From Cladopsammia gracilis (taxonomy: Eukaryota; Cnidaria; Anthozoa; Scleractinia; Dendrophylliidae), in the NCBI GenBank assembly GCA_022457155.1, contig JAJGOT010000237.1, positions 1,085,001-1,149,000 on the forward strand: a stretch of DNA of 64,000 nt, given 5' to 3'. Positions 31,605-42,055 of the stretch are shown here, in pieces. Below the pieces are notes generated by a model. The model was not told the origin of the DNA and made no database searches. It was given only the letters and a program-made list of their open reading frames with translations. A program made the translations under genes and the position numbers. Position 1 is the first letter of the stretch. Every line of letters starts with the position of its first letter.

Positions 31605-31726
31605 AGGCCCAGTTCAAACGTCGAACTTCACATGTGCCGAACCTAATGCAAATGAGCAAAATCTATTGTTTTTGCTAATTTGCATTAGGTTCGGCACATG
31701 TAAAGTTCGACGTTTGAACCGGGCCT
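31605..31726. mobile_element. Palindromic TA-flanked MITE, copy E
   Basis: Same family, AGGCCCAGTTCAAACGTCG end, flanked by TA at 31603-31604 and 31727-31728. Tandem with copy D; the second insertion used the TA at the end of the first. Confidence 0.85.
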
Positions 31727-31728
31727 TA

Positions 31729-32594
31729 CATATACAATCATGTCACTAATCAGGTTTCTCTTGGGTATTCAGCATTACTTGCATGTCGGCTCATTAGCAT
31801 TTTGCTATATATCAGTGTTAAGTTTTTCTTTAGTTTGTCAGTTTTATTTTCCATCGTTGAGTTCAACGATACACCTCGTGCAGTACATTAGTCCCTAGCA
31901 GCCGGAGTTCTCTAGGTTCTTCAACAGCGCCGTAAGCAATTGTAAGTGTCCGATTAGTTGTCAGACTTCTGTTTCGTTTCGCCTTTGCATTAGTATTTGT
32001 ACATTTTGTAAGTTAGTTATTTGTTTGTTATTTCAGTTTCAACCTCATCTCATCTCATCTTATGTCATCTCACCGTACTTATGTTATTCATCTTACTCGA
32101 CTAATAATTCAATTATCAACTCCAATTTGGAAGATTAAAATGAGCGTTAAATTGTTGCTGTAAAGGACATTTGTCTAAAAGTTCGCCTCCGGCGGTAAGA
32201 AATTGTTTCGTTTCTCGACAGTTTCTATATGTGTTTGAAATACAGTATCAGCCTCGAATTTCTAAAAATCCAAGAGTCTTGGGCTTGTCATATATTGACA
32301 GTATAACATGCAACTCTCGCGTCCTCGACAAGTGTCGAATTTAATATTCACCATCCTTAAAATAGAATGCGCGCCGCGGTGAACCTTCCCACAACGAACG
32401 TCGCTATCAAAATATATTAACTGATTTGTTCGCTATCCGGGTTTTTTTTCGTTTAAACAAGGGACTACGTGCATGCGTTTGACAAGCTCCTTTCGGCATA
32501 AGGTCTTAATTAGGGTTTGAGGCAATGCATCCAGATTTGATTTATTTACTCATTTCCATGAGTACTTTTATCCAATGAAGGCGTGGTAATTTCT
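31729..32594. other. No gene seen
   Basis: Contains a short CTCATCTCATCTCATCTTATG run near 32045. No ORF of note. Confidence 0.35.
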
Positions 32595-33095
32595 TAGTAC
32601 ACGCTTTTAGAACGAGGTATGCATACATGTATAGCCTGCTTGTTTTAGCCGTAGCGACGCCAAAGTGCATCGTGTACACGCTGTTAGAAGGAAGTATACA
32701 TACATATAAAGCCTGACTGCTTCTTTGAAGTGTACTTTCCCGTGCAGACACGTGTTTACAACGAAGTGTACATATATGTATAGCCTGACTGCTTCTTTGA
32801 AGTTTTTTTCCCGAGCACACGCTTTTAGAAAGAGCCTACATACAGGTACAACCTGCTTGTTTTAGCCGTATAGTGACGCCAAAGTGCGTCGTGCACACGC
32901 TTTTAGAACCGTGACGAAGTATACATACAGGTATAGCATGTCTGCTTCTTTGAAGTGTACTTTCCCGAGCACACGCTTTTAGAACTAAGTATACATACAT
33001 GTAGATCCTGCTTGTTTTAGCCGTAGCTATGCCAAAGTGCGTCGTGCACACGCTTTTAGAACGAAGTTTTCATAACTGCTTCTTTTAAGTGTACT
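32595..33095. repeat. Alternating two-type satellite (about 70 and 78 bp units)
   Basis: Two related unit types share CACGCTTTTAGAACGAAGTA and TACATACATGTATAGCCTG. One continues GCTTGTTTTAGCCGTAGCGA, the other CTGCTTCTTTGAAGTGTAC. They occur in the order A, B, B, A, B, A and a partial B, giving a higher-order period near 150 bp. Minus-strand ORFs across it repeat the same peptides and are artefacts. Confidence 0.8.
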
Positions 33096-33471
33096 TTAAT
33101 TTATAGCCACAAATATTAATTGAAGAATTGACGGAAATAAACGGTAATGTGAATACTACGTACGATTAATGTGTACTACAGGAAGCAAAGACCTGAATGA
33201 CTTTTGTTCATGTTACTTGCTACCGGTTGTTTTATGATATTTGCACGATTATTACTAATTAGAACTCTGAAAGTTTCTTGAAAATTAGTTGAGAAATGAG
33301 TTATAATTATTTATTAAATTGTTCAAAATTAATAAATACATGAACACTTCAACAATTCGAGTCAACATTTCCGGCTTAAATTTATTTCAGTAATTCTAGC
33401 ATCCTCGGATGCATCCTCCATTCCATTCCGAGAATTCCTTGGGGATCATTTCGAAGGCAGTGTGAAACCAT

Positions 33472-33497
33472 CAACCTCGTTCCCAGGGACGAGGTTG
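33472..33497. mobile_element. 26-bp palindromic mini-element with 9-bp target duplication
   Basis: The 26 bp consist only of the two terminal arms of the 25170-25271 family (CAACCTCGTTCCC fused to AGGGACGAGGTTG). They are flanked by perfect 9-bp duplications TGAAACCAT at 33463-33471 and 33498-33506. Confidence 0.9.
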
Positions 33498-33512
33498 TGA
33501 AACCATTTGGTG

Positions 33513-33620
33513 ATCGTTTGGTGTCGGGATCATTTCGCGTCGTGTTTAGTTCTGTATGGGGATCATTTCGCGTCGTGTTTAGTTCTGTATGGGGATCATT
33601 TCGCGTCGTCCCGATACTCG
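33513..33620. repeat. 33-bp tandem repeat GGGGATCATTTCGCGTCGTG
   Basis: Two full copies and a partial third, 33 bp apart, with GTTTAGTTCTGTAT as the spacer part. The same core occurs singly at 24489. Confidence 0.85.
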
Positions 33621-33639
33621 TAGAGTTCTTGTTTGTTTA

Positions 33640-33720
33640 TCTGCCGCCACCGTGACATTGAGCGTGACCATACGCCACTGAGCATGACGTCAGCGTGACG
33701 TAGCCAAACGAGGATCATAT
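33640..33720 (+). promoter_or_regulatory. Candidate promoter with CRE/ATF-type sites
   Basis: ATGACGTCAGCGTGACGTAG contains a full TGACGTCA and a half site about 130 bp before the candidate first exon at 33834. Assignment rests on motif and position only. Confidence 0.3.
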
Positions 33721-33833
33721 TTCCTCCTCCCGCATGCCATCACTCCAGCATTCTTGCAGTGGTTGTTTCGTTGAAATGCTGGGGATTCTAATGCGATTTC
33801 CTACATCTTTGGCAACAAAAATACGATAAAATA

Positions 33834-33981
33834 ATGAACAAGATCGAAGAGAAGCATTTTCAAGAGAAAAAGACTTCGATGGCGGCTGCTGGAGTTATCA
33901 AACGTCTATCGAACAGACCGTGCCTTCGCTTTCCCGGGTCGCTTTCTCGCTCGACTTTCCGACAAGAGTCGACCAGAAGAG
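33834..33981 (+). CDS. Candidate first coding exon of an unknown gene
   Basis: ATG at 33834 opens 49 codons (MNKIEEKHFQEKKTSMAAAG, then RPCLRFPGSLSRS) and ends in phase 1 at an AGAG-GTAATG donor (33982). The segment is less AT-rich than its surroundings and has CRE-type sites upstream. The basic, Ser/Arg-rich sequence could be a mitochondrial targeting peptide, but no downstream exon was recognised. It may be a false exon. Confidence 0.3.
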
Positions 33982-35702
33982 GTAATGTAGTTATAACTCA
34001 GTTTATTCATTAATTCAAAGGCTATTAAACCTAAAAATGTTTATGAAATCGACAGTAAAGTCGTTATTTTCAGTTTCATGCACTGGGATGTGTGGTGGGG
34101 AATTCTGTGCCAGTATCAAAGCTTCCAAGTGTCTTGTGTCAAGCGACACTCCCTTCATAAGATAAAGTCTGCTTTGCTGTGATTTATTTTTCACAGTTAC
34201 TCTTGCTTGTTGCAAACGACGAAGTTGTTTTGAGTCTAAACATACAGTCTGACTCTATCCGCGCAAATTTATTTGAGCCCAGAGTATAATTTATTCGCGT
34301 TTGAAGATTTCGTGTTGGTTTCCCTGTGCCTTACATGCAGAAAAATTTGAGATTTTTTGGTTGGCCGCCCCTGTTACTTTTTTCAGGGGCTCATTTCCGC
34401 CGGAAATTCCTTCGAACGTGTCTCCGTAATCTCTGATTACTACTAGTTATATTTATAGTTTGTTTATTCTTTAGTTTTTCACATATTCTTATTGTGTTAA
34501 TTTAGTCCTTTGTAGTTTTTATCACTTGTATTTTCAGGACATATCTAATCGATTTTTTTGATGCTCAATAAAAATCGAATAGTGATTGATCGAATTAATT
34601 ATTCAAGTAATATCGAAAATTGATCAAAATCAATCGGTCGAGTTCTTGTGATTATCGATTTTGATCAATTTTTGTAATTAAGCGATCAAATTTATTGATT
34701 TTGATTGAAAAATATCGAAAACATAAAAATGGGTGAAGATAGGTTGATTAACTTTAGTAAAGCGTCATTGCGTTTGGTCCATCCTCGTCTTAATCAATCA
34801 CGACTCGCTTGAACAGATAAACAACAACTCGTAAGCTTTTAGCAATAAAGGAACACCAAAGATGAATGAAAGAAGCTAAAGAAAGGAATTTGCAATGTAA
34901 ACAAGCAGCTTAAGAAAGCATGTGCTCAAGAAATTTGCACATGACACGCACCACAGCAAACAAAATGGCATCTATCGAAAATTCGCTAAATGCGATGGCT
35001 AAATGCAATAATACAATCACAGTATTCGTTCTAACAAATTCCAAATACAGTAATAACAGCATTTAATCAAGTTTAACAGGCTATTTTTCCTCGGAAATTA
35101 AATAGCTTTATTTTCAACAAACACTGAACAAACAAAAACGATCTGTTTCCACGGTGGTACGCATGCCGTGTGCAAACTCAAATTCTTACTTCAAAATCGA
35201 ACTCAAAGTCAAATTTCGCAGTGTTCATGATAGATAGATACAATATTCTTAGACTCATAAGAACTGTTTGAGTCAAGAACTTTTGTCCCCCTTTTCAAAA
35301 TTACTCTTAATAGCAGAGAAGCTGCAATAGGTTGCTGATGAAGTGTGCGTTAGTCACACGAAACGCGAAGGAGAAAATAAAACAGTTTTACCACTCAAAA
35401 ACTTCGCAGTGATGTGCTATTCACTATGCAGGGCATCTGATGCGGTGATGCGGATCCACATAATTCTTTAATTTCCACATCCTCCGCATCTTCGGAGCAT
35501 TTTCTGCATAAAACTGAAAAATTTGCCCAATATTAACAACAAAGCAGCTGCAAACCTTCCTCATAAACATAAAAGCCGAAGAGATTGGTTATTTTGAAGC
35601 AGTTTTTCTCCTAAACATTGACGAAAACACGCCGCTTTTTTCACCAGTGATTTTTAACCTCCAGGCATTCCACGCATCTGTTGGCGATGAGCCTGGATAC
35701 TA
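33982..35702. other. No gene supported
   Basis: AT-rich. An imperfect inverted repeat AAAATTGATCAAAATC / GATTTTGATCAATTTT occurs at 34617-34675 within a run of ATCGATTTT-like words. No coding signal. Confidence 0.4.
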
Positions 35703-35991
35703 CAATCACCGACAAAAGTCTTTGGGACACTTCAATAAAACCACCCTCCTAAATATTTCTTCAAGAATTAAAAAACATTTCGGCCACAGGGTTAATAAAA
35801 AGGATCCCCTCCCCCCCTCGGACAATGTTGTTTGGAGGAAACTAGTTTTAAGCGCCGAAATCATTGTTGGAGGAAACTAGTTTTAAGCGCCGAAATCAAC
35901 ATTGTCATGGGGGGAGGAGGGGGATTTAGAAAGAATTTCACTTTACGGTTAAGAAAACGTAAGAGTGTCCCAAAAATATTGTCGAAGATTG
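35703..35991. mobile_element. MITE with CAATC...GATTG ends, copy 1 (left of the Rep region)
   Basis: Ends are imperfect inverted repeats (CAATCACCGACAAAAGTCTT at left; complement of TGTCCCAAAAATATTGTCG at right). An inner inverted repeat pairs CGGACAATGTTG with CAACATTGTC. The left flank is TA. Compared with copy 2 it has a local tandem duplication of about 36 bp (GGAGGAAACTAGTTTTAAGC...). It is otherwise almost identical to 39137-39390. Confidence 0.75.
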
Positions 35992-36341
35992 TCTGCTGAT
36001 GCATTTTTCTTTACAATCATTTAAATGATAAAATAAAGTACTATTTATACTAGTATTCATTGTGTAGTTTTAAAGAAAGACTAAAATGCAACGTAATGAC
36101 AAGATTTTGATAAAGTGCTGTTTTAGAGGTGCCGTTTACCCCTCAGTTAGAGAACATATGATGGTGCGCGCGCTATATTGTAAGTCCCATTGTTACTCTC
36201 TGTATTCGATCGATCTTTTTTCGGCAAAGCTATTTATTTTTTTACACGATATTTCATTTTTTTGCTAAATTTATAAGTCAACATTTTAATGCTTGCTTTG
36301 CTCGTTGCGGGCCAAAGAGAAATGGACAAAGAATTTTCATT

Positions 36342-36657
36342 ATGGATAATGATCCAAGTCAAACAAGTAATGCTTCTTTAAATGCTCTAGAAAAAATAGA
36401 AGCTCAGTTCCATAGATTTCCCTTCGAGATCGCCAGACCTTACGCCTATTGTATCAGTGTTCAATTTTCTTAAGAGTTCGCTGGAAAACGAAGCAATTTC
36501 CAATGAAATAAGTTATGAGTCTTTTGATGACTTTAAAGCAAGAGTATTTCGTGCAATGGAAAGTTTAAGTATTGACGTTATAAACCGCACTATCGAGAGC
36601 ATGTGGGACAGAATTGATGCTGTTATAAAAGGAAATGGTTATAGAACAAAATATTAA
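36342..36657 (+). pseudogene. Tc1/mariner transposase C-terminal part, catalytic Glu lost
   Basis: One frame starts MDNDPSQTSNASLNALEKIE, holding the second catalytic Asp context (DNDPS). After a frameshift near 36425 another frame reads SRSPDLTPIVSVFNFLKSSL, where the family has PDLNPIENVF; the catalytic Glu position is Val (GTA at 36451-36453). The C-terminus ends INRTIESMWDRIDAVIKG and GYRTKY before the stop, a standard Tc1-type ending. The N-terminal DNA-binding part is absent. It is an inactive relic between the left MITE and the Rep gene. Confidence 0.7.
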
Positions 36658-36895
36658 TTGCAACCCAAATATTCATTGCTTAACAGATGTGTTCAAATAA
36701 AAGTAACCTTAGCGTTGTTATAATAGACACTTGATATACTACAAATGAATTAATATAAACTATTTCACATATTTACTTGTAAATGAAATAATATTTCTTT
36801 AAGAACATGTTGCTTTTAATAACAAAAGTAATCAATTCAAATTAAGACAAATAGACTCAAAAGCGGAACCGGAAGTCTCTTGCACTGACATCTAT

Positions 36896-37282
36896 ACAAT
36901 TCTCACGGCACGCTTATAACATTTCTCGGTATGTTTTTAGAGTAATTTTGGTCAATTTTACGTGTGTGGCGAACTGTTTATACTACTTATAAGAACTATT
37001 TTGAATATGTAAACTAACTTTTATAATATTTTGATCTTTGTTGGCCTTTAGGGCCTTATTTCAACAGTTCTCACCTCAAATATTGAAATAAGAGTTAGTA
37101 GTTTATTTATAGTAACGCAACTGTGGTGAGAACTGTTCAAAAAGGTGGAAAGCCTCTACGGTTTAGCTTCATAAAGTTATTAAGCATTAAAGGGTACTAT
37201 TTCAAATTTATATGCGTAGTTTGATTACAATTATTGCCCACTAAGAGGCTCAATAATCACAAAATGCAAGTGAGAACTGTGA
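36896..37282. promoter_or_regulatory. Candidate replication-origin region: iteron-like repeats and stem-loop
   Basis: GTGAGAACTGT-type words occur as ACAGTTCTCACC (37064-37075), GGTGAGAACTGT (37125-37136), GTGAGAACTGT (37270-37280) and a variant ACAATTCTCAC (36896-36906). A 10-bp stem CTTATTTCAA (37055-37064) / TTGAAATAAG (37083-37092) encloses the first copy in an 18-nt loop. Its place 90-470 bp beyond the Rep stop fits the origin of a rolling-circle element, but no nicking motif was identified. Confidence 0.4.
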
Positions 37283-37368
37283 CGCCCCGTGTGTTCAATC
37301 TATGTCACGGCGGCGTTCGCAACAAAGATATCCAGTTACGCAAATAAACTGAATACAAGAAATACTTA

Positions 37369-38710
37369 TCACTTGTGTTCTAAGATAAGCTTGGCAAAAC
37401 AATGACCACATGGAGGTATATTCTGCTGTTCAATTGGAGGAATTGGCTTCCAAAAATGAAAAAACCGCCAGCGCACATTCATCATTTCTGTATTAGCAGT
37501 ATCGATGGATGAACCTTTAATCAAAATAAGAGGAGCATCGGAGGTTGCAAAGAATGGGGTATCTTTAGTGAACTCGATGTCCTGCTTACAAAAATTTTTT
37601 GGGGCTGGCAAATGAACAATGTCTCCCTCTAATGCTTGGAGAAAGTCGGCCCAGGCAATGATGGCAGGATTCCATCGAAAATCATTAAGCAAAATAATTT
37701 CGGACTCCTCCGCTCCCACCCATGCAAATGAGCCTGTCGCTGGGTTACAAAATGCATTGTAAACTTTCTTGAGAGGCGACAAGATAAAAGTTTTTCCAGT
37801 ATTGCACGGCCCATGAATGTAAACGTTTCTATATTTTCCTCTCCCCTCGGATAATGCTGTGTAAATTGCTTCACAAAAAGCCGAAACTCCAATCCCATGT
37901 CTTTCTATAAGCCGGATTGCGGCTGTTAACCAGTTACCTTGGCAACCTTCGCAGCATTCGTCATTTCGTTTTTCTTCTAACAACTGAAGTCGCGTCTTCT
38001 TTGACCGCTCATTTTTTTCCTCGGCGACAGAAAACTCTTTGGCTAGAGCTAACGCCTCATCGACCACCCTAGTACCTCTGTTAGCTATGAATTCAGCAAG
38101 TGAAGTTTTGCCTTCCCGCTCTTGCTGAACAGCAAAGCAAACCAATTGTAACCTGCTAGTTATTTGTTTACCTTTAATTAACTGTGTAACATCATACACG
38201 CTAAGACGCCTCTCTTTTCGACTCTTTTTCGCGCGGCCACTACCTCTTTCTTTTGCCTTCTTTTTCTTTCCTATGATAGCTCTCTCTGTCTGTGGAGGTT
38301 CTTGTAAATCAGGGTGATTCGGTGAATGTACCGCCTCCTTGTCTTCCTTTGTAACATAGCGGTAAGCGCTGTAGTAACCGCTGTGGTTCTCGCTAAAATT
38401 AACTTGGATGCCATGTGTTTCATCAAGGTAATTTCGCACTTGCAACCATCTTGCGCGTTTCGTTAGCTTTACAGCCATGTGAAAATGGTACCGATTATTT
38501 ACTTCAAACGAGTTGTCATCTGAGTCAGCATGCGCTTCTAAACATACAACCCACTGCTGTACTCGCACTCCACAGTTAAGCCATGCGTCCGTTACAACTT
38601 CTGCAAAACTCTCTCTTGTTGGGAATCTAACCGTATTTGCACGGCTATATGTTATTAGTTATTAGATAAACGATTCGTTGATTTTCATTACGCAAAGTAG
38701 AGGACGCCAT
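37369..38710 (-). pseudogene. Endogenous Rep: HUH endonuclease + SF3 helicase, broken by one frameshift
   Basis: Read on the minus strand, the main frame is open from 38658 to the TGA at 37369-37371. Seen motifs, in order: an HUH site in RYHFHMAVKL, a YxxK active-site context in YRYVTKED, a basic linker (GKKKKAKERGSGRAKKSRK), a CC..C cluster (DECCEGCQGNW), Walker A GPCNTGKT, Walker B ESEIILLNDFRW, a motif-C-like TPFFATSDAP and a terminal RWRFFHFWKPIPP. This is the layout of Rep/NS1 initiators of small rolling-circle DNA viruses and elements; the helicase is closest to the parvovirus NS1 type in my reading. The probable start codon is at 38708-38710 in another frame. The only break is a perfect 7-bp tandem duplication (38651-38664). 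About 440 codons in all, normal for such proteins. Unclassified cnidarian relatives are familiar to me, unnamed. Confidence 0.75.
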
Positions 38711-38711
38711 T

Positions 38712-38725
38712 GTACAATATTGTAC
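38712..38725. promoter_or_regulatory. Perfect 14-bp palindrome at the Rep start
   Basis: GTACAATATTGTAC lies 1 bp upstream of the probable Rep start codon. It could bind a dimeric regulator or be chance. Confidence 0.35.
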
Positions 38726-39136
38726 CTACTCGCTCTGTAGTAACGCCAAATAACACAAGACAACGCCTCACGCCTTTCAATGAAAAATGTACAGTTGCAG
38801 TGTATCCTATTTCATTCGCTATTTATATTCGACCATATTTTACTTAATGGTGACTCTTCTTCACACAGAATGATTGAATCCGTCCTTACATTGCATAAAA
38901 TATGCAGGTCACTTTAAAAAGTTAAAATTATTACTTTCATTTAGTCATTTCAATGCTATTTTAACAAATTTAACCCACTCCACCCCCCCCCCCACCCCAC
39001 CCCACCCTAGCAAAATACACCAGTCTAACCTTTTCTCCTTTTTAAAACGACGCAATGTAACTAATTACAATCATCGATTCCTTTTTTTGTCCTAACTCGT
39101 ATTTATTGACACTTCAATTAAAAAGACCAGTTGAGA
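38726..39136. other. No gene seen upstream of Rep
   Basis: AT-rich with a poly-C run near 38984-39005. Confidence 0.4.
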
Positions 39137-39390
39137 CAATCACCGACAAAAGTCTTTGGGACACTTCAATAAAACCACCCTCCTAAATATTTCTTCAAGA
39201 ATTAAAAAACATTTCGGCCACAGGGTTAATAAAAAGGATCCCCTCCCCCCCTCGGACAATGTTGTTTGGAGGAAACTAGTTTTAAGCGCCGAAATCAACA
39301 TTGTCATGGGGGGAGGAGGGGGATTTAGAAAGAATTTCACTTTACGGTTAAGAAAACGTAAGAGTGTCCCAAAAATATTGTCGAAGATTG
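39137..39390. mobile_element. MITE with CAATC...GATTG ends, copy 2 (right of the Rep region)
   Basis: Same orientation and nearly the same sequence as 35703-35991, lacking its 36-bp duplication; the right flank is TA. A 116-codon ORF that crosses it is an artefact. Confidence 0.75.
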
Positions 39391-42055
39391 TAGTTTTGTG
39401 GTTAGCCTGGTTACTAAGGTTAACCAAGATGGCTGCTTGTTTGGCTTCTTTCGTTCGTCTTTGGTGTTCCTTCATTGCTAAAAGCTTCAAAATGTCTGAC
39501 AAATAAACTTGAAAAACAGCTGCCCATCGTTTTTCAAGTTTACCTGAATACATCCATTAATCTTATCCATTTTCACCCAATCACACGTCTTTTGGCTTTT
39601 AATATCAAAATTAAAATAAAATACTCTTACGTTCAAAAATTTAACCCAGATGTGAAGTTTGAAACTCTCTACAATTCCATAAACATTTTGGAATTGAAAT
39701 CTGTTTTTTAATGCTCTTGAATTTTGATATGACGTAAGTGCAAACCAGCAATAAAGCATCTAGCATCACAAAATATTAATGTATCATACAGAGGTTTTGA
39801 TGAAAGGGACAAAGTTTTCGTTTTATTGGAGTTATTTTTCGGGCTGAAAATCTCTTCTGTACCTCAATCATTTATTATAATGGCCTGTCCCTTCTTTATC
39901 TCAGGTGATCCCTCTACTGATCAGTTGTAGTCAAGATTTTGTATATTGGCAAAAACGAGGAAGAAAAGTGAAAACCAGTTAGGACATGGTAAGTTGACAC
40001 TGATTTAGTTTTGGTTCCGATTGCTTGATACATTTGACATTTGAGCAAAGCTTGGTCATGATCTTAAAGTTATGCTACAGTTACATGTAATTGCTCTGTA
40101 GTCTATAACATGTTCTCCTTAAATGCTTAGTAGTCTGTCGCATGTTTGCTTGGCCTAGAATCCAACCTGGGCTTTAAATGGCTATTTGGTACCAAAATGT
40201 ACCATTGTGGTCCATTGCTCAGGTCCTAGAATCCAACAAGGGCTTTAGATGGCGGATTCAGTAACAACAATCGATTGCACTGAATGTACCAGTGGGGTCA
40301 AATTCATAAATGCTCAGTGTTAGTCAAGCACATGTTTACTGGCACCCAGCCTTGACGCAAAGCCCTCTGGATATTCTGGTGGCAGGCTTAAGCTGGTATT
40401 TGTCTCCAAGAAATGGGCCATATTTGAGCACCTTTTAATAAATCCAGGCATACGTTGGTACTGAATCAGCCATCTAAAGCCCTGATTGGATTCTAGGGGT
40501 GTGGCTTTCCAACCACTTGCTTTTTGCTGTCTTTGGTCTCAACCCAAAGGGGGTGGGGCAAGGTTTAATTTGCATCTTTTAGAGGGGTAACCTTTTGGCT
40601 CTGTGACATTTCATACCAGGGCAATACGGATGTCACTTGGAGACAGATTCATTGGCCTGGCCTAGCTGGTGTACATGTAGTACTATCTTGCCTTCCGTTT
40701 CCCAGAAAGGTGAGCTTTTTCTAGTTGTGGTTCCCTGTCCTCTCCATTGAACCAGCAAGATTCAAACTTGCCTGTCTTTGGAAGTCATGATTTTGAAAAA
40801 TCCAGGCATATATATATTTTAGCCCGAGTTATATGCAGCAAAATCTGACAAATGCCACCGCACAACAATTTATCGATCCTGCATGTCGTTTTTTAAAATT
40901 GCTACATGTATTTATACAGGAGATGCACATGTACAAGTACATCAGATGCTCAAATGCTTAATACAAGAAACAAAATTATTTAATTTAATGATGATTTTTT
41001 TGTTACTTCCAACCACACTTTAATTTGGTGCCAACATTGCAACGGCAGTTTATTAGTTGAGATATAATAGACATGGTGGGGCACTGTTAATCCCAAATTT
41101 GCAGGCTGCAGGCAATTTTGAATCAAAATTCCTATAATTCACAGATAACTTAGAAATAATTATATTTACATCTTATTTATTTATTTATTTATTTATTTTC
41201 TAAAAGCACCCATCTCGATTAGCTTGATGCTACCTGCAGGTGCCTATAATCTTAAAAATAATCTATTTGTTTAATAAAAGATTGAAAGATTGAAGATTGA
41301 AAGTTTTTGGTCTTTGGGCATTTCATCTGGGAAAGCTGGAGAATGTAGAGAGCCCTTGTAGAATCAGACACTACATGTATGTACAGTATAGCCTATGTAA
41401 ATACTATGTCATGACACTGTGCAAATGGTACACCCGGTATGTTATAAGTATTTAAAAAATCTATGTTGAGTGTCATACAAAAGCCTTATTCAAACCCTGT
41501 GTATGTTTTTGCTGGTCAAATGGAACCTTTTACATAGTCTATCTAAAAGCTACATGTATGTAGTGGCAAGCATATTATGTCAAAGAAATGGCATAGCTTT
41601 TAAATAGTATTTGCATATGTTTGAAATATATTTTACATAGCTTTTACATAAAGCTTCACAAAGCTAAAATGTCACCAAATAGTGATTAAATAGCTTTGAA
41701 ATAGAAAAAAAAAAGATATAAATAGCCTTTAAATAGGGTTTACATAGATTTTACATAGCATTGGAATAGAAAAAACATAGGACAAACAATCTTTAAATAG
41801 GGTTTACATAGATTTTATATAGCATTGGAATAGAGAAAACATATGATAATACATAGATTGCTTTGAAATAGCGATAGCATATCTCAGTGAACATATTTTG
41901 CATAGAATTTACATGCTGACAGATCTATCCAAAGGTTGCAAAGGGCAATACTTTACAATACCTTTACAATACCTTTAACGAAATTCAGTCTTTTGCCATG
42001 TTTCCTCCAGATTCTTGTCTTAGGTGCTCTTACATGTACGACTTTCAGTGGTTTA
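39391..42055. other. Long non-coding stretch with repeats
   Basis: Holds an inverted-repeat element at about 40227-40500 (ends CTAGAATCCAACAAGGGCTT and complement), a (TTTA)n run near 41171-41202, and at 41500-41910 diverged tandem copies of a TTTACATAGATTTTACATAG word with about 65-70 bp spacing. No ORF with a motif. Confidence 0.5.

Noticed and set aside
35703..39390. Direct repeats as LTRs of a retroelement carrying Rep
   Set aside because: Each repeat has its own inverted ends and an inner palindrome, and no retroelement gene lies between; they are MITE copies.
39156..39506. 116-codon plus ORF
   Set aside because: It runs from a MITE into unique sequence; the same frame in the other MITE copy is shorter and different.
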